Positions 49,355 through 61,985 of a DNA stretch of 62,402 bases are shown here, piece after piece. The stretch is from positions 1 through 62,402 of the forward strand of contig JAFQPI010000033.1 of assembly GCA_017411805.1 (NCBI GenBank). Reading direction: 5' to 3'. The notes beneath the pieces are model-generated. The model was given only the letters and a program-made list of their open reading frames with translations. It had not been told where the DNA came from and did no database searches. This stretch comes from Clostridia bacterium. Its GTDB lineage: Bacteria; Bacillota; Clostridia; Oscillospirales; CAG-272. The position numbers and the translations under genes are program-made. Position 1 is the stretch's first letter. Each line of letters opens with the position of its first letter.

Positions 49355-50465
49355 GCTTTTCCTTGCCTGAATATTCTTTTATAGTGCGCCATAAAACAAG
49401 CAGAATCGGCGCGATTATGATTCCCGCGAAACCGAACAAACGGTATCCAATATAAAAGGATGAAAGGGCCAAGAGCGGATGAACGCCAAGGCTTTCTCCC
49501 ACGATCTTGGGTTCTATGAATTGCCTTACGATAACGATTATTACATATAATATAATAAGACCGATGCCGCGAAACAGATTGCGCCCGATCAGGCAAAAGA
49601 TCGCCCACGGTAGGAGTATGATACCAACGCCGAGAACGGGCAGTATATCTATGACCGCGCTTACGGCGGCGATCAAAAATGAATATTCAATACCGAGTAC
49701 ACTCAAGCCGAAGAATATTTCGGCAAACGTTATCAGCATTATTATAGAATAGGAGCGCAGATAGCCGATCACGGCTACTGCGGCTTCTTTTTTTATATGT
49801 GATATTATCCTTTCTGCCGAGGACGGAAGTATGCTTCTGATGCCGCGCTTTATCCGAGCGGTGTCAAGCGTAAAATAGAAAGCCGTGATGATCGTGACGA
49901 CCACTCCGAGAAACAGATCGGGCAGGGCAGAGAGGAGCGATGTAAGGATTCCGGGGATCGCGGAGCCGATTGCGGAAAGCGAATCTCCGAGAAATGTGGA
50001 GATATAGTCGTTGATCTTTTCTGCGGTCTTGTTATTTTCTGCTTCTCCCCTGTTAGGAAAAAATGATGCTATCTTGTTGCTCATATCGGAGATAAGTTTT
50101 GATGCCTTATCAAAAAAATCCGAGATCACCCCGCCATTTTCTCCTATGCCGTCGGCGAGATTCCCGAGCTCGCTTATCAAGCGTTTGACGGTAAGAAAAA
50201 GTATTGCAATAAAAACGGCGAGAAGGAAAAGCAGAACGGCAAAGGATACTGTCTTTTTTGATGCTTGCGTATGTTTTTCGAGTTTTGCAGCAAGTGCCGA
50301 TGACAGAATCCCTATTCCGGCTCCGAGCAAAAGCGGAAGCAAAAGCGCAAATAAATATTTGAAAGCAACGTAAGCCGCCGCCAAGGCTGCGATAACGCAG
50401 AATATCATTGAGGCGATCCTGACCCAATCCGGAGAGCGGGATAAGTTTGGCGATTTATTATTCAT
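49341..50465 (-). CDS. AI-2E family transporter (YtvI/PerM-like)
   Basis: A 374-residue membrane protein with about seven or eight helices. A first helix pair is followed by a long soluble segment (about 95-165), then the C-terminal helices with GIEYSFLIAAVSAVIDILPVLGVGIILLPWA, the hallmark of the AI-2E transporter (UPF0118) family. Members export signals, ions or act in sporulation (YtvI); the role here is open. Length is normal. It is a single minus-strand gene before the rpoB operon. Between its start and rpoB (50466-50784) I see only the rpoB promoter and leader. Confidence 0.85.
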   Translation of the reverse strand: MNNKSPNLSRSPDWVRIASMIFCVIAALAAAYVAFKYLFALLLPLLLGAGIGILSSALAAKLEKHTQASKKTVSFAVLLFLLAVFIAILFLTVKRLISELGNLADGIGENGGVISDFFDKASKLISDMSNKIASFFPNRGEAENNKTAEKINDYISTFLGDSLSAIGSAIPGILTSLLSALPDLFLGVVVTIITAFYFTLDTARIKRGIRSILPSSAERIISHIKKEAAVAVIGYLRSYSIIMLITFAEIFFGLSVLGIEYSFLIAAVSAVIDILPVLGVGIILLPWAIFCLIGRNLFRGIGLIILYVIIVIVRQFIEPKIVGESLGVHPLLALSSFYIGYRLFGFAGIIIAPILLVLWRTIKEYSGKEKLKSI

Positions 50466-50588
50466 AGCTTATTCTCCTTTTTAAATAGATTTTATGCTCA
50501 AAAAATGATTGTTTATACAAAAAGTCTTTCAACTGATAATTCAGATTAAAATTTTTTTGAAAAAAAGGAACTTTTTTCGGTTTTGGTA

Positions 50589-50617
50589 TTGACAAATCGC
50601 AAAATAGGGTGTATAAT
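50589..50617 (+). promoter_or_regulatory. consensus promoter of rpoBC
   Basis: TTGACA (50589-50594) and TATAAT (50612-50617), 17-bp spacer. It gives a leader of about 160 nt, in which no clear attenuator or riboswitch was seen. Confidence 0.85.
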
Positions 50618-50784
50618 ATTAAACTGCATTATAATCGCTTAATATGTCTAAAAATGGGTCGGGTTTGTTTCGTAACTGCGGTTTATATATTAATATTGTA
50701 TGAAAATATTTTGTGGCCATCAGAGCCGAAAAAACTCGAAATGATGTTAAAAGCGAAAAATACTTGAATGGAGTGATTGAATTT

Positions 50785-53700
50785 ATGGTCAATGTAACAG
50801 ACCAGGTGCTCGGAAAGAATTTAAGAAAATCCTTTTCCAAAACCCGCACTACACTCGAAATCCCGAATCTTATTGAGATTCAGACAAATTCCTTCAAATG
50901 GTTCCTCGAGGAAGGACTTGCAGAGGTTCTCCGCGACGTATCGCCCATCGTGGACTACAGCGGAAATCTTTCTATCGAATTCGTTTCCTATTCGATAGAC
51001 TCTAAGCCTAAATATCCCGTTGAGGAATGTAAGGAGAGAGACGTAAACTACGCGGCTCCCCTGAAGGTCAACGTACGTCTCAACAATAAGGAGACGGGAG
51101 AAGTCAAGCAGACCGATATTTATATGGGTGACTTCCCGATCATGACAGAAAACGGCACATTCGTTATCAACGGTGCCGAGCGTGTCATCGTCTCTCAGAT
51201 CATTCGTTCGCCGGGTATGTACTACGCATCCGACATCGATAAGACGGGAAAGAAAACCTTTACCGCACAGATCATCCCCTACCGCGGTGCATGGCTTGAG
51301 TATGAGGTTGACAGCAACAACGTTATCTACGTCAGAATAGATAAGAACCGTAAGCTGCCCCTTACCATGTTTATCCGTGCCCTCGGTCTCAGCCTCGATC
51401 CCGAGACCGGCAATATGATTGCAGGTATCGAGAGCGCAGAGGATATTTTCAATATGTTCGGCGACGATATCCGTCTCCGCGCAACTCTTGAGAAGGACGA
51501 GTCGGAGGCTTCTGCTATCAACCGCCGTTCTAGCGCATCGGTCGAGTCTCTCCGCGAGATCTTCCGTAAGCTCCGTCCCGGCGAGCCTATTCAGGTCGAC
51601 GCCGCTCTTACACTTATCAACAACTTCTTCTTCGATCCCAAGAGATACGATATCGCTCCCGTCGGACGCTATAAGTTCGATAAGAAGCTCGCTATCTCCG
51701 AGAGAATCGCAAACCGCCGTCTTGCTGCTCCCGTAGTAAGCACTATCAGCGGAGAGCTCCTCTTTGAGGAAGGCCACGTTATTACTCCTGAGGAAGCACT
51801 CGAGATCGAATACGCGGCTGTAAACGAGGTTGAGATCGCGCTCGATAACGGCGAGGTCATCAAGGTGTTCTCCAACCACACCTGCTGGCCCGAGAAGATC
51901 ATTGGTGACAAGCTCCTCGACTGCGGAGTGCGCGAGAAGGTTTCCACTCCCGTTCTCCTTTCCATTATGGAAGAGTGCGGCGGCGACCTCGACGCTATCA
52001 AGGCTGCGTGCCGTGCGAGAATCAACGAGCTCTGCCCCAAGCACATCACCCGCGAGGATATCTTTGCAACCATCAACTATCTGCTTAACCTCGCTCACGA
52101 TGTTGGAACAACCGACGATATCGACCACCTTGGCAACCGTCGTATTCGTTCCGTAGGCGAGCAGCTTCAGAACCAGATCAGAATCGGCTTCTCCCGTATG
52201 GAGAAGATCATCCGTGAGCGTATGACCACTCAGGATAACGAGAAGCTGACTCCTCAGGCTCTTATCAACATCAGACCCGTTGCAACCGTTATCCGTGAGT
52301 TCTTCGGCTCTTCTCAGCTTTCTCAGTTTATGGATCAGGCTAACCCCCTTTCCGAGCTGACTCATAAGCGTCGTCTTTCGGCGCTCGGTCCCGGCGGTCT
52401 TTCCCGTGACCGCGCTTCCTTCGACGTCCGTGACGTACACTACACCCACTACGGCCGTATGTGTCCCATCGAGACTCCCGAAGGTCCCAACATCGGTCTT
52501 ATCTCCTATCTCGCAACCTACGCGCGCATCAGCGAGTACGGCTTCATCGAGGCTCCCTACCGCAAGGTAGACCGCGCAACCCGCCGCGTTACCGACGAGG
52601 TCGTTTATATGACCGCAGACGTTGAGGATAATTACATCATCGCGCAGGCTAACGAGCCTCTCGACGAGAACGGTTGCTTCATTAATAATACCGTTACCGC
52701 CCGCGATAAGAACGAGTTCCGCGAGGTTTCGGTCGATGAGATCGACTTCATGGACGTATCCCCCAAGATGGTAGTATCTGCAGCTACCGCAATGATCCCC
52801 TTCCTTGAGAACGATGATAACTCCCGTGCTCTTATGGGATCGAACATGCAGAAGCAGGCAGTTCCGCTTATGGTCACCGATTCACCCATTGTCGGTACCG
52901 GTATGGAATATAAGGTAGCGCGTGACTCGGGCGTCGTTGTTCTTGCTAAGAACGCAGGTGTCGTTGAGCACGTTGAGACCGCAAAGATCGTTATCCGCAC
53001 CGATGACGGACGCAAGGATAGCTACGATCTTATCAAGTTTAAGCGTACCAACCAGGGTACTTGCTGTAACCAGAGACCTCTCGTTGTTCACGGCGAGAGA
53101 GTAGAGAAGGGACAGGTCATTGCTGACGGTCCCGCAACCTCGAAGGGCGAGATCGCTCTCGGTAAGAACGCTCTTATCGGATTTATGACCTGGGAAGGTT
53201 ATAACTACGAGGACGCGGTCCTTCTCAATGAAAACCTTGTAAGAAACGACGTTTACACATCGCTTCATATCGAGGTATATACTCACGAGGCAAGAGATAC
53301 CAAGCTCGGTAGCGAGGAGATCACCCGTGAGATCCAGAACGTAGGTGAAGATGCTCTCCGCAACCTCGATGCATACGGCGTTGTAAAGAAGGGTACCGAG
53401 GTTCATGCCGGCGATATCCTTGTAGGTAAGATCACTCCCAAGGGAGAGACCGACCTTACCGCAGAAGAGAGACTCCTCCGCGCGATTTTCGGTGAGAAGA
53501 CCCGCGAGACCAGAGATACCTCGCTCAGACTGCCTCACGGCGAATCGGGTATCGTCGTTGACGTTCGCGTATTCTCTCATGAGCAGGGCGATGAGCTTCC
53601 CACCGGTGTAAACAAGGTCGTTCACGTTTATATCGCACAGAAGAGAAAGATCTCCGTAGGTGACAAGATGGCAGGTCGTCACGGTAATAAGGGTGTCGTT

Positions 53701-54690
53701 TCGCGCATCCTTCCTCCCGAGGATATGCCCTTCCTTCCCGACGGAACTCCTCTTGATATCGTTCTTAACCCCCTGGGCGTTCCTTCCCGAATGAACATCG
53801 GTCAGGTTCTTGAGGTTCACCTTGGAATCGCCGCTCGTAAGCTCGGCTGGAAGATCATGACTCCCGTATTCGACGGTGCAAACGAGAAGGACATTCTCGA
53901 GTGCATGAAGATGGCGAATATGTGGCGTGACGTATTCCCCGGAGAGAACGTGGACGGCAAGGAGACCCGCGAGATCACCGATCCCGTGACCGGCCAGACG
54001 AAGCGTCAGGTAATCGACGGTAAGACCGTGCTTTATGACGGACGTACCGGCGAGCCCTTCGATAACCCCGTAACCGTAGGTATCATGTACTACCTCAAGC
54101 TCCATCACCTCGTTGACGATAAGATCCACGCCCGTTCCAACGGTCCGTACTCTCTCGTTACACAGCAGCCTCTCGGCGGTAAGGCACAGTTCGGCGGCCA
54201 GCGTTTCGGAGAGATGGAGGTTTGGGCACTCGAGGCATACGGTGCAGCTTATACACTTCAGGAGATCCTGACCGTCAAGTCGGACGACGTCAACGGACGC
54301 CGCAAGGCATACGAGGCGATCATCCAGGGTCAGAATATCCCCACTCCCGGCGTTCCCGAGGCATTCAAGGTCCTTGTCAAGGAGCTTCAGTCGCTCTGTC
54401 TTGACATCCGAGTCCTTAATGAGCAGGGCGAGGAGATCAAGCTCTCTTCCGTTGTTGAAGAGGAGCAGCCTCAGTATCTCAGCCGCCGTGACAGCGACGC
54501 GATCGACGATGCAGTCGGTCAGACGGGCAGCGAGGATGAATACGGTCGCGGAGGATTCCTCTTTGCAGACGAGGACGGCGAGTTCGACCTCGGCGAGGAT
54601 GAAGAGGATGAGAGCGACGACGAGTATACCGAGGAATATGAATATGAGTCCGAGGATGATTACGATTCCGAAGACGGATACGATAACTGA
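50785..54690 (+). CDS. rpoB: DNA-directed RNA polymerase beta subunit
   Basis: A 1301-residue beta subunit. The start [19 protein letters not shown] at 50785 matches relatives and has GGAG 11 nt upstream; a GTG 24 codons earlier has no such site. The rifampicin region [23 protein letters not shown] and [12 protein letters not shown] is wild type at the usual resistance positions. [18 protein letters not shown] and the C-terminal clamp [18 protein letters not shown] are present. The last about 60 residues are an unusually acidic tail ([33 protein letters not shown], broken here for reading). rplJ/rplL do not precede it. rpoC follows after 17 bp. Confidence 0.97.
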   Translation: MVNVTDQVLGKNLRKSFSKTRTTLEIPNLIEIQTNSFKWFLEEGLAEVLRDVSPIVDYSGNLSIEFVSYSIDSKPKYPVEECKERDVNYAAPLKVNVRLNNKETGEVKQTDIYMGDFPIMTENGTFVINGAERVIVSQIIRSPGMYYASDIDKTGKKTFTAQIIPYRGAWLEYEVDSNNVIYVRIDKNRKLPLTMFIRALGLSLDPETGNMIAGIESAEDIFNMFGDDIRLRATLEKDESEASAINRRSSASVESLREIFRKLRPGEPIQVDAALTLINNFFFDPKRYDIAPVGRYKFDKKLAISERIANRRLAAPVVSTISGELLFEEGHVITPEEALEIEYAAVNEVEIALDNGEVIKVFSNHTCWPEKIIGDKLLDCGVREKVSTPVLLSIMEECGGDLDAIKAACRARINELCPKHITREDIFATINYLLNLAHDVGTTDDIDHLGNRRIRSVGEQLQNQIRIGFSRMEKIIRERMTTQDNEKLTPQALINIRPVATVIREFFGSSQLSQFMDQANPLSELTHKRRLSALGPGGLSRDRASFDVRDVHYTHYGRMCPIETPEGPNIGLISYLATYARISEYGFIEAPYRKVDRATRRVTDEVVYMTADVEDNYIIAQANEPLDENGCFINNTVTARDKNEFREVSVDEIDFMDVSPKMVVSAATAMIPFLENDDNSRALMGSNMQKQAVPLMVTDSPIVGTGMEYKVARDSGVVVLAKNAGVVEHVETAKIVIRTDDGRKDSYDLIKFKRTNQGTCCNQRPLVVHGERVEKGQVIADGPATSKGEIALGKNALIGFMTWEGYNYEDAVLLNENLVRNDVYTSLHIEVYTHEARDTKLGSEEITREIQNVGEDALRNLDAYGVVKKGTEVHAGDILVGKITPKGETDLTAEERLLRAIFGEKTRETRDTSLRLPHGESGIVVDVRVFSHEQGDELPTGVNKVVHVYIAQKRKISVGDKMAGRHGNKGVVSRILPPEDMPFLPDGTPLDIVLNPLGVPSRMNIGQVLEVHLGIAARKLGWKIMTPVFDGANEKDILECMKMANMWRDVFPGENVDGKETREITDPVTGQTKRQVIDGKTVLYDGRTGEPFDNPVTVGIMYYLKLHHLVDDKIHARSNGPYSLVTQQPLGGKAQFGGQRFGEMEVWALEAYGAAYTLQEILTVKSDDVNGRRKAYEAIIQGQNIPTPGVPEAFKVLVKELQSLCLDIRVLNEQGEEIKLSSVVEEEQPQYLSRRDSDAIDDAVGQTGSEDEYGRGGFLFADEDGEFDLGEDEEDESDDEYTEEYEYESEDDYDSEDGYDN

Positions 54691-54707
54691 TTTAAAGGAG
54701 AATAGCT

Positions 54708-57700
54708 ATGGATAATAATGAATTTGCCTCTATAAAAATAGGTCTGGCGTCTCCGGATATGATCAGAGAATGGTCCTACGGCGAGGTAACCAAGCCGGAG
54801 ACTATCAACTACCGTACACTTAAGGCTGAGGTTGGAGGTCTTTTCTGTGAAAAGATCTTTGGCCCGACAAAGGACGGCGCTTGTATGTGCGGTAAATATA
54901 AGAATTCCCACAACGTCCGCGAAAAGATCATTTGCGATAAGTGCGGCGTTGAGGTAACTACCAAGAGAGTACGCCGTGAAAGAATGGGTCACATCGAGCT
55001 TGCATGCCCTGTTTCCCATATCTGGTATTTCAAGGCGTCTCCCTCGAGAATGGCTCTCGTTCTCGATATCTCCTCAAAGCAGCTCGAGCAGGTCCTCTAT
55101 TTCGCAGAAAACGTAGTTCTCGATCCCGGAAACACTCCCCTTGAAAAGGGTATGGTCCTTTCCGAGAAACAGTATCTCGAGTACCGCGAGATGTATGAGA
55201 ACGAGTTCCGCGTCGGAATGGGTGCGGAGGCTATCAAGGAGCTCCTTGCAGGCATCGATATCGATGCTCTTGCGGCTCAGCTTCGCGAGGATCTCGCTAT
55301 TACAACAAGCCAGAAGAAGGCAAGACTCATCAAGAGACTTGAGGTCATCGAGTCCTTCCGCCGCTCGGGCAATAAGCTCGAATGGATGGTTCTTGACGTT
55401 CTTCCCGTTCTTCCTCCCGATATCAGAGCGATGGTTCAGCTCGACGGCGGACGCTTTGCTTCCTCCGACCTTAATGAGCTCTATCGCCGCGTTATCAGCA
55501 GAAATAACCGTCTTAAGAAGCTGATCGAGATCTCGACTCCCGAGATCGTTATCCGTAACGAGAAGCGTATGCTTCAGGAAGCGGTCGACGCTCTTATCGA
55601 CAACGGACGTCGCGGAAAGCCCGTAACCGGTCCTTCCAACCGTCCTCTCAAGTCACTCTCCGAGATGCTCCGCGGTAAGCAGGGACGCTTCCGTCAGAAC
55701 CTTCTCGGTAAGCGTGTTGACTACTCCGGCCGTTCGGTTATCGTCGTAGGTCCTCAGCTGAAGATCTATCAGTGCGGTCTGCCTAAGGAAATGGCTCTCG
55801 AGCTGTTCAAGCCCTTCGTTATCAAGAGACTTGTCGAAATGGGCAAGGCTACCAACGTCAAGGAAGCTCAGAAGAAGATCGATCGCGCGCAGGTCAGCAA
55901 CGACGAGGTTTGGGACGCACTCGAAAACGTAATCAAGGAGCATCCCGTACTTCTCAACCGTGCTCCTACACTCCACAGACTTTCCATTCAGGCATTCGAG
56001 CCCGTGCTCGTTGAGGGTAGAGCTATCAAGCTCCATCCCCTTGTATGTACCGCGTTCAACGCCGACTTCGACGGCGACCAGATGCCTGTACACGTACCGC
56101 TTTCCGCAGAGGCTCAGGCTGAGTCGAGATTCCTTATGCTCTCGGCTAACAACCTCTTAAAGCCCGTTGACGGACGCGCGGTCACTGTTCCTACCCAGGA
56201 TATGATCCTCGGATCCTACTATCTCTCGATCGTTCGTAACGACGAGCCCGGAGCAGGAGGAATCTACCGTAACTTTGACGAGGCAAATATGGCTTACCTT
56301 AACGGTCAGCTCGGACTTCATGCTCCTATTGCCCTCAGAGTCAGCCGCAAGACCTCTTCGGGCGTTGAAGAGGGAATTATCGGTATCAAGAAGGGCGATA
56401 ACGGCGAGCGCGGTGTAAATCGCGGCGCAGACGCAGTAACCCTCGGACGTCTTATCTTCAACCAGCACATTCCTCAGGATCTTGGCTTCGTTGACAGAAA
56501 CGACCCCGAAAAGAAGCTTGATCTCGAGATCGCTTCTATTATTACAAAGAAGGAACTTGGCCAGATCATCAACGCGTGCATCAAGAGACACAACTCCGCG
56601 AAGACCGCTGAGATGCTTGATGCGATCAAGGAGATGGGCTATAAGTACTCCACAAGAGCATCCTTCTCAATCTCGGTATACGATATGACTATCCCGAAGG
56701 AGAAGAAGCAGCTCGTAAGCGATGCTGAGAAGGAAGTTGAAACTCTCGGCAAGTACTTCCAGAAGGGTCTTCTTTCTGAGCAGGAAAGATACGAGAAAGT
56801 CGTTGCAGTTTGGAACCGCACTACGAACGAAGTTACCGGTGCTCTCCAGGCAGGCTTCTCGACCTACAACCCGATCAAGATCATGTCGGACTCCGGAGCC
56901 CGTGGTTCGATAACCCAGATGCGTCAGCTCGCAGGTATGCGTGGACCTATGTTCGCTACCAACGGTAAGACCATGGAGATCCCGATCAAGTCGAACTTCC
57001 GCGAGGGTATGAAGATATTCGAGTACTTTATGGGTGCACGTTCCTCCCGTAAATCGCTTTCGGATACCGCTCTTCGTACAGCGGACTCGGGTTATCTTAC
57101 CCGTCGTCTCGTTGACGTTTCGCAGGACGTTATCGTCCGCGAAGAGAAGTGCGGAACACAGCACGGCGCAATTATCAGAGCTATCACCGACGGTGATGCG
57201 ACCAAACCCATCGAGCCGCTCGAGGACAGACTCGTCGGCAGATATACCATGGGCGACGTCATTAATCCCGAAAACGGTGAGATCCTCGTTCCCGATGACA
57301 CCATGCTTACCGAGGCAATGGTCAAGAAGATCATCGCCGCAGGTATTACCGAGGTTCGCATAAGAACAGTTATCCATTGTCGCGCTCGTCACGGTATCTG
57401 CGCACATTGCTATGGCGCGGACCTTGCAAGCGGACGTAAGGTCAACGTCGGTGAGGCTGTCGGTATCATCGCTGCTCAGTCGATCGGTGAGCCCGGTACT
57501 CAGCTTACCATGCGTACCTTCCACTCGGGAGGCGTTGCAGGTGCCGATATTACCCAGGGTCTTCCCAGAGTTGAAGAACTCTTTGAAGCAAGAACACCTA
57601 AGAAGCCCGCTATCCTCAGCGCGCTTGACGGTGTTGCTCATATTCAGCCCGATGAGAATCCCAATATCCAGGACGTTGTCGTATTCAATGCCGAAACGGG

Positions 57701-58403
57701 CGAGTCTGCAACCTATCAGATCCCCTACGGCAGACGTATTTCGATCGCCGACGGTGCTGAGGTCAAGCGCGGAGACGCTCTTACCGAGGGTTCAAAGGCT
57801 CCCGCTGATATCATGGAATATCTCGGTCCGGATGCTGTGTATGATTATATCATCAGCGAAACACAGAAGGTTTACCGTTCTCAGTCGGTTAATATCAACG
57901 ATAAGCATATCGAGGTTATCGCACGTCAGATGACTCGTAAGCTCCGTATTGAGGATACCGGTGATACGAATATGCTGGTTGGAACTCTCGTTTCCGTCAA
58001 TGAATTCGATGACGAAAATGAAAAGGTCCGCGAGCGTATCGCAGCAGGTGAGACCGAGCTTCATGAAGCAACATGCTCGCCCGTCCTTCTCGGTATCTCA
58101 AAGGCAGCTCTCCAGACAGATTCCTTCTTGTCTGCAGCATCCTTCCAGGAGACCACAAAGGTCCTCACGGAGGCTGCTATCAAGGGTAAGGTCGATAATC
58201 TGCTCGGACTCAAGGAGAACGTTATTATCGGTAAGCTGATTCCCGCAGGTACGGGTATGGCTTGCTACAACAACGTAGACGTTCTTGCCGCAGAGGACAC
58301 TGCTCCCACCTCTCCCGAGGGAGGCGACAGCATTATTTCCGTTGACGTAAACGATGACGATTCGTCTTCCGAGGAGATCGCTTCCGAGTCGGTTGCCGAA
58401 TAA
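54708..58403 (+). CDS. rpoC: DNA-directed RNA polymerase beta' subunit
   Basis: A 1231-residue beta' subunit. The N-terminal zinc site uses Cys59, Cys61, Cys76 and Cys79. The catalytic NADFDGDQM lies at residues 451-459, with Asp453, Asp455 and Asp457 binding the active-site magnesium. The trigger loop and bridge helix region [17 protein letters not shown] (near 730) and the second zinc cluster around [13 protein letters not shown] are present. The C terminus ends in an acidic Ser/Glu-rich tail. AAAGGAG lies before the ATG. A terminator follows the gene. Confidence 0.97.
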   Translation: MDNNEFASIKIGLASPDMIREWSYGEVTKPETINYRTLKAEVGGLFCEKIFGPTKDGACMCGKYKNSHNVREKIICDKCGVEVTTKRVRRERMGHIELACPVSHIWYFKASPSRMALVLDISSKQLEQVLYFAENVVLDPGNTPLEKGMVLSEKQYLEYREMYENEFRVGMGAEAIKELLAGIDIDALAAQLREDLAITTSQKKARLIKRLEVIESFRRSGNKLEWMVLDVLPVLPPDIRAMVQLDGGRFASSDLNELYRRVISRNNRLKKLIEISTPEIVIRNEKRMLQEAVDALIDNGRRGKPVTGPSNRPLKSLSEMLRGKQGRFRQNLLGKRVDYSGRSVIVVGPQLKIYQCGLPKEMALELFKPFVIKRLVEMGKATNVKEAQKKIDRAQVSNDEVWDALENVIKEHPVLLNRAPTLHRLSIQAFEPVLVEGRAIKLHPLVCTAFNADFDGDQMPVHVPLSAEAQAESRFLMLSANNLLKPVDGRAVTVPTQDMILGSYYLSIVRNDEPGAGGIYRNFDEANMAYLNGQLGLHAPIALRVSRKTSSGVEEGIIGIKKGDNGERGVNRGADAVTLGRLIFNQHIPQDLGFVDRNDPEKKLDLEIASIITKKELGQIINACIKRHNSAKTAEMLDAIKEMGYKYSTRASFSISVYDMTIPKEKKQLVSDAEKEVETLGKYFQKGLLSEQERYEKVVAVWNRTTNEVTGALQAGFSTYNPIKIMSDSGARGSITQMRQLAGMRGPMFATNGKTMEIPIKSNFREGMKIFEYFMGARSSRKSLSDTALRTADSGYLTRRLVDVSQDVIVREEKCGTQHGAIIRAITDGDATKPIEPLEDRLVGRYTMGDVINPENGEILVPDDTMLTEAMVKKIIAAGITEVRIRTVIHCRARHGICAHCYGADLASGRKVNVGEAVGIIAAQSIGEPGTQLTMRTFHSGGVAGADITQGLPRVEELFEARTPKKPAILSALDGVAHIQPDENPNIQDVVVFNAETGESATYQIPYGRRISIADGAEVKRGDALTEGSKAPADIMEYLGPDAVYDYIISETQKVYRSQSVNINDKHIEVIARQMTRKLRIEDTGDTNMLVGTLVSVNEFDDENEKVRERIAAGETELHEATCSPVLLGISKAALQTDSFLSAASFQETTKVLTEAAIKGKVDNLLGLKENVIIGKLIPAGTGMACYNNVDVLAAEDTAPTSPEGGDSIISVDVNDDDSSSEEIASESVAE

Positions 58404-58438
58404 TTTGTGAGCGATATAACAATTAATTAACATTTTAC

Positions 58439-58482
58439 GCCTACTTCCGAAACAATTTCGGAAGTAGGCTGAATGTCTTTTT
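58439..58482 (+). terminator. rpoBC terminator
   Basis: GCCTACTTCCGAAA (58439-58452) pairs perfectly with 58456-58469 over a CAA loop; TCTTTTTAG follows at 58476-58484. Confidence 0.85.
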
Positions 58483-58570
58483 AGGTTTGTGCATTTTGAC
58501 GGTAAAAATACTTGTTAAAAAGTGTGTAATTGTGCAAATGACAGAAAATTTATGCATTTTTTAAAGGGTA

Positions 58571-58599
58571 TTGACAATCGATCGAAAAAATGCTATAAT
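58571..58599 (+). promoter_or_regulatory. consensus promoter of the str operon (rpsL-rpsG-fusA-tuf)
   Basis: TTGACA (58571-58576) and TATAAT (58594-58599), 17-bp spacer and TG extension, 146 bp before the rpsL start. Nothing else is seen in the 58404-58744 gap apart from the rpoBC terminator and the GAAAGGAGG ribosome binding site at 58725-58733. Confidence 0.9.
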
Positions 58600-58744
58600 A
58601 ATGCGAATTATGCTGAGGTTTTGTGGCTTCGGCTGAGTTTTTTGAAGGAAAAACACTCAAAGAGCTCGATTTTTGACAGTTTTGCGAGCCTTCCGTTCGC
58701 ATCTGTATATAAACAATTCGGAAGAAAGGAGGATTAGCAGAAGG

Positions 58745-59167
58745 ATGCCAACCTTTAACCAGCTTGTCAGACAGGGTCGTACAGACAAGGTGTACAAGTC
58801 CAAAGCAGCAGTGCTTCAGAAGGGCTTCAACACCATCAAGAACGAGAGCACCGATCTCCCCTCGCCCCAGAAGAGAGGCGTTTGCACCAAGGTAACCACC
58901 ACAACCCCCAAGAAGCCTAACTCCGCGCTCCGTAAGATCGCAAGAGTTCGTCTTTCCAACGGTCTTGAGGCAACCACCTACATTCCCGGTGAAGGACACA
59001 ACCTGCAGGAGCACTCCGTCGTTCTCATCAGAGGCGGTAGAGTAAGAGACCTGCCCGGTGTACGTTATCACATTATCCGCGGCACACTCGATACACAGGG
59101 TGTAGCAGCACGCAGACAGGCCCGTTCCAAGTACGGAACAAAGACACCGAAGGACGCAAAGAAATAA
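58745..59167 (+). CDS. rpsL: 30S ribosomal protein S12
   Basis: A 140-residue S12. The start [12 protein letters not shown] at 58745 follows [33 protein letters not shown] has the usual Lys at the position of E. coli Lys43. At the position of E. coli Lys88 the loop reads GGRVRDLPG, so the residue is Arg101 here. In E. coli and Mycobacterium a Lys-to-Arg change at this site gives streptomycin resistance. S12 is near the decoding centre. The gene starts the str operon with its own promoter. Confidence 0.97.
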   Translation: MPTFNQLVRQGRTDKVYKSKAAVLQKGFNTIKNESTDLPSPQKRGVCTKVTTTTPKKPNSALRKIARVRLSNGLEATTYIPGEGHNLQEHSVVLIRGGRVRDLPGVRYHIIRGTLDTQGVAARRQARSKYGTKTPKDAKK

Positions 59168-59303
59168 TTCGGTGAAGGTATCAGCATGTTTTTAGCTACT
59201 CATTTCCGTTTGTTTATATACTGCGGACAGAAGAGCGCTAACAGGAGAATATGCTTTTGAGTACCTATGATTTCATTCAAAATTAATGAAGGAGGGAAGT
59301 ACA

Positions 59304-59774
59304 GTGCCGAGAAGAGGTCGTATATCCAAGAGAGACGTATTGCCGGATCCTATTTACAAGTCCAAGCTCGTAACAAAGCTTGTTAACAATGTAATGCTCG
59401 ACGGCAAGAAGGGTGTTGCTCAGACTATCGTTTACGATGCATTTGAGATCGTAGAAGCAAAGTCGGGAAAGAATGCCCTTGAAGTATTTGTCGAAGCTCT
59501 TGAAAACGTAATGCCGGTTCTTGAGGTTAAGGCTCGCCGTGTAGGCGGTTCTACCTATCAGGTTCCGCTTGAGGTTAGAGCAGACAGACGTCAGACCCTG
59601 GGTCTCCGCTGGATGGTAGGTTATGCCAGAAAGCGCGGCGAACGTACCATGGCAGAAAAGCTTGCAGGCGAGATCCTCGATGCAATCAACAATGCCGGCG
59701 GAGCGTTCAAGAAGAAGGAAGAGACTCACCGTATGGCTGAAGCAAACAAGGCGTTTGCTCACTACAGATATTAA
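59304..59774 (+). CDS. rpsG: 30S ribosomal protein S7
   Basis: A 156-residue S7 with the family start [32 protein letters not shown] and [16 protein letters not shown] place the start at the GTG at 59304, since GGAGG lies 8 nt upstream and the canonical (M)PRRG follows; an ATG six codons earlier overlaps the ribosome binding site. S7 nucleates assembly of the 30S head and usually autoregulates the operon. Confidence 0.97.
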   Translation: MPRRGRISKRDVLPDPIYKSKLVTKLVNNVMLDGKKGVAQTIVYDAFEIVEAKSGKNALEVFVEALENVMPVLEVKARRVGGSTYQVPLEVRADRRQTLGLRWMVGYARKRGERTMAEKLAGEILDAINNAGGAFKKKEETHRMAEANKAFAHYRY

Positions 59775-59839
59775 TTTATCTGAAAGAATTGATTATTTTA
59801 AAAAACTTATAAGAAATCGAACAATTAAGGAGACTATCT

Positions 59840-61924
59840 ATGTCAAGAGAATATTCGCTCGAGTGTACTCGTAATATCGGTATCATGGCTCATATTGACG
59901 CCGGTAAGACGACTACAAGCGAAAGAATACTGTTCTATACGGGTGTTAACCACAAGCTGGGTGAAACACACGACGGCGATTCCACCATGGACTGGATGGC
60001 TCAGGAGAAGGAGAGAGGTATTACTATCACTTCTGCCGCAACCACCTGCCATTGGAAGAATACCCGTATTAATATCATCGATACTCCCGGCCACGTTGAC
60101 TTTACCGTTGAGGTTGAGCGTTCGCTCAGAGTTCTTGACGGTGCAGTAGCAGTCTTCTGTGCTAAGGGAGGCGTTGAGCCCCAGTCTGAAACCGTTTGGA
60201 GACAGGCTACAAAATATAGTGTACCGCGTCTTGCGTACATTAACAAGATGGATATCACCGGTGCGGACTTCTACCGCGTTGTGGGTATGATGAGGGATAG
60301 ACTGGGCGCAAACCCCGTTCCGATTCAGCTCCCGATTGGCAAGGAAGACAGTTTCCGTGGTATCATCGACCTCATGACTATGGAGGCAACCGTTTATTAC
60401 GATGACCTCGGTAAGGACATGAGAATCGAGCCCATTCCCGCAGATATGCAGGAAATGGCTGAAGAATACCGTGAAAAGATGATCGAGTCTGCTGCAGAGG
60501 CTGACGAAGAGCTCATGATGAAGTACCTTGAGGGCGAGGACATCACCAACGAAGAGATCAAGGTCGCAATCAGAAAGGCAACCATTGAAAACCTTATGGT
60601 TCCCGTAGTTTGCGGTACTTCCTTCAGAAATAAGGGCGTTCAGAAGCTTCTTGACGCGATCGTTGACTATATGCCCGCACCTACAGACGTTCCCGATATC
60701 ACCGGTGTCAACCCCGAGACCGGCGAAGACGACAGCCGTCCTTCGAGCGATGAAGCTCCTTTTGCGGCTCTCGCATTCAAGATCGCAACCGACCCCTTCG
60801 TAGGAAAGCTTTGCTTCTTCCGCGTATACTCCGGTTCGATCCACGCAGGCGACACTGTCTGGAACGCATCCAAGGGCAAGAGAGAAAGAATGGGTCGTAT
60901 CGTTCAGATGCACGCTAACAACCGTAAGGATATCGACGTCGTTTACGCCGGCGATATCGCAGCAGTCGTTTCGGTAAAGAACACCGGTACCGGTGACTCT
61001 CTCTGTGACGACAAGCATCCCATCGTTCTCGAATCTATGGAATTCCCCGAGCCCGTTATCAGAGTTGCTATCGAGCCCAAGACCCGTGCAGGTCTTGAGA
61101 AGATGGGTATCGCTCTTGCTAAGCTCGCAGAGGAAGACCCCACGTTCAGAACCTACACCGACGATGAGACCGGTCAGACCATCATCGCAGGTATGGGTGA
61201 GCTCCACCTTGAAATTATCGTTGACAGACTTCTTCGTGAGTTCAAGGTAGAGGCAAACATCGGTAAGCCCCAGGTCGCTTACAAGGAGACTATCCGTAAG
61301 ACAGTTGACCATGAGTGCAAGTATAAGAAGCAGTCCGGCGGTTCGGGTCAGTACGCTCACGTTAAGATCATCGTTGAGCCCAACGAGCCCGGCGCAGGTT
61401 ACGAATTCGTTAACTCCGTTACCGGCGGTGCAGTTCCGAAGGAATTCATCGAGCCTGTTAACCAGGGTATCCAGGGCGCAATGCAGTGCGGTGTCCTTGC
61501 AGGCTACAACGTAGTTGACGTTAAGGTAACACTTTACGACGGTTCTTATCACGAGGTTGACTCCTCCGAAATGGCGTTCAAGATCTGCGGATCTATGGCG
61601 TTCAAGGAGGCTATGAGAAAGGCTGACCCCGTTCTTACCGAGCCTATTATGAAGGTAACCACCATTACTCCCAATGATTATCTTGGCGACGTAATCGGTG
61701 ACTTCAACTCCCGCCGTGGTGCAATTCAGGCTATGAATGACGACGGTAAGGGATCTACCGAGATCATCGCAGACGTTCCGCTGTCCGAAATGTTCGGATA
61801 TGCAACCGACCTGCGTTCCAAGTCTCAGGGACGTGCGCTCTATTCTATGGAGCCGCACAACTTTGCTCAGGTTCCCAAGAGCATCCAGGAGGGCATCGTA
61901 ACTGCCCGCGCAAAGCAGAACTGA
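59840..61924 (+). CDS. fusA: elongation factor G
   Basis: A 694-residue translocase GTPase. G1 AHIDAGKTT lies near residue 17, the switch I/effector region at [19 protein letters not shown]3 DTPGHVDF and G4 NKMD follow. Domain II and the C-terminal domains IV and V ([19 protein letters not shown]) are complete, and the length is normal for EF-G. AAGGAG lies 8 nt before the ATG. Third gene of the str operon. Confidence 0.98.
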   Translation: MSREYSLECTRNIGIMAHIDAGKTTTSERILFYTGVNHKLGETHDGDSTMDWMAQEKERGITITSAATTCHWKNTRINIIDTPGHVDFTVEVERSLRVLDGAVAVFCAKGGVEPQSETVWRQATKYSVPRLAYINKMDITGADFYRVVGMMRDRLGANPVPIQLPIGKEDSFRGIIDLMTMEATVYYDDLGKDMRIEPIPADMQEMAEEYREKMIESAAEADEELMMKYLEGEDITNEEIKVAIRKATIENLMVPVVCGTSFRNKGVQKLLDAIVDYMPAPTDVPDITGVNPETGEDDSRPSSDEAPFAALAFKIATDPFVGKLCFFRVYSGSIHAGDTVWNASKGKRERMGRIVQMHANNRKDIDVVYAGDIAAVVSVKNTGTGDSLCDDKHPIVLESMEFPEPVIRVAIEPKTRAGLEKMGIALAKLAEEDPTFRTYTDDETGQTIIAGMGELHLEIIVDRLLREFKVEANIGKPQVAYKETIRKTVDHECKYKKQSGGSGQYAHVKIIVEPNEPGAGYEFVNSVTGGAVPKEFIEPVNQGIQGAMQCGVLAGYNVVDVKVTLYDGSYHEVDSSEMAFKICGSMAFKEAMRKADPVLTEPIMKVTTITPNDYLGDVIGDFNSRRGAIQAMNDDGKGSTEIIADVPLSEMFGYATDLRSKSQGRALYSMEPHNFAQVPKSIQEGIVTARAKQN

Positions 61925-61985
61925 TAGTTTCTTTGCACTAAATTTAAATTAAAATAAAAAAGAAATTTTTACGGAGGATTCCAAA

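Noticed and set aside
50821-52449. 542-codon frame antisense to rpoB
   Set aside because: Mirror of a strongly conserved gene with biased codons.
59843-61858. 671-codon frame antisense to fusA
   Set aside because: Mirror of EF-G codon usage; no promoter or ribosome binding site.
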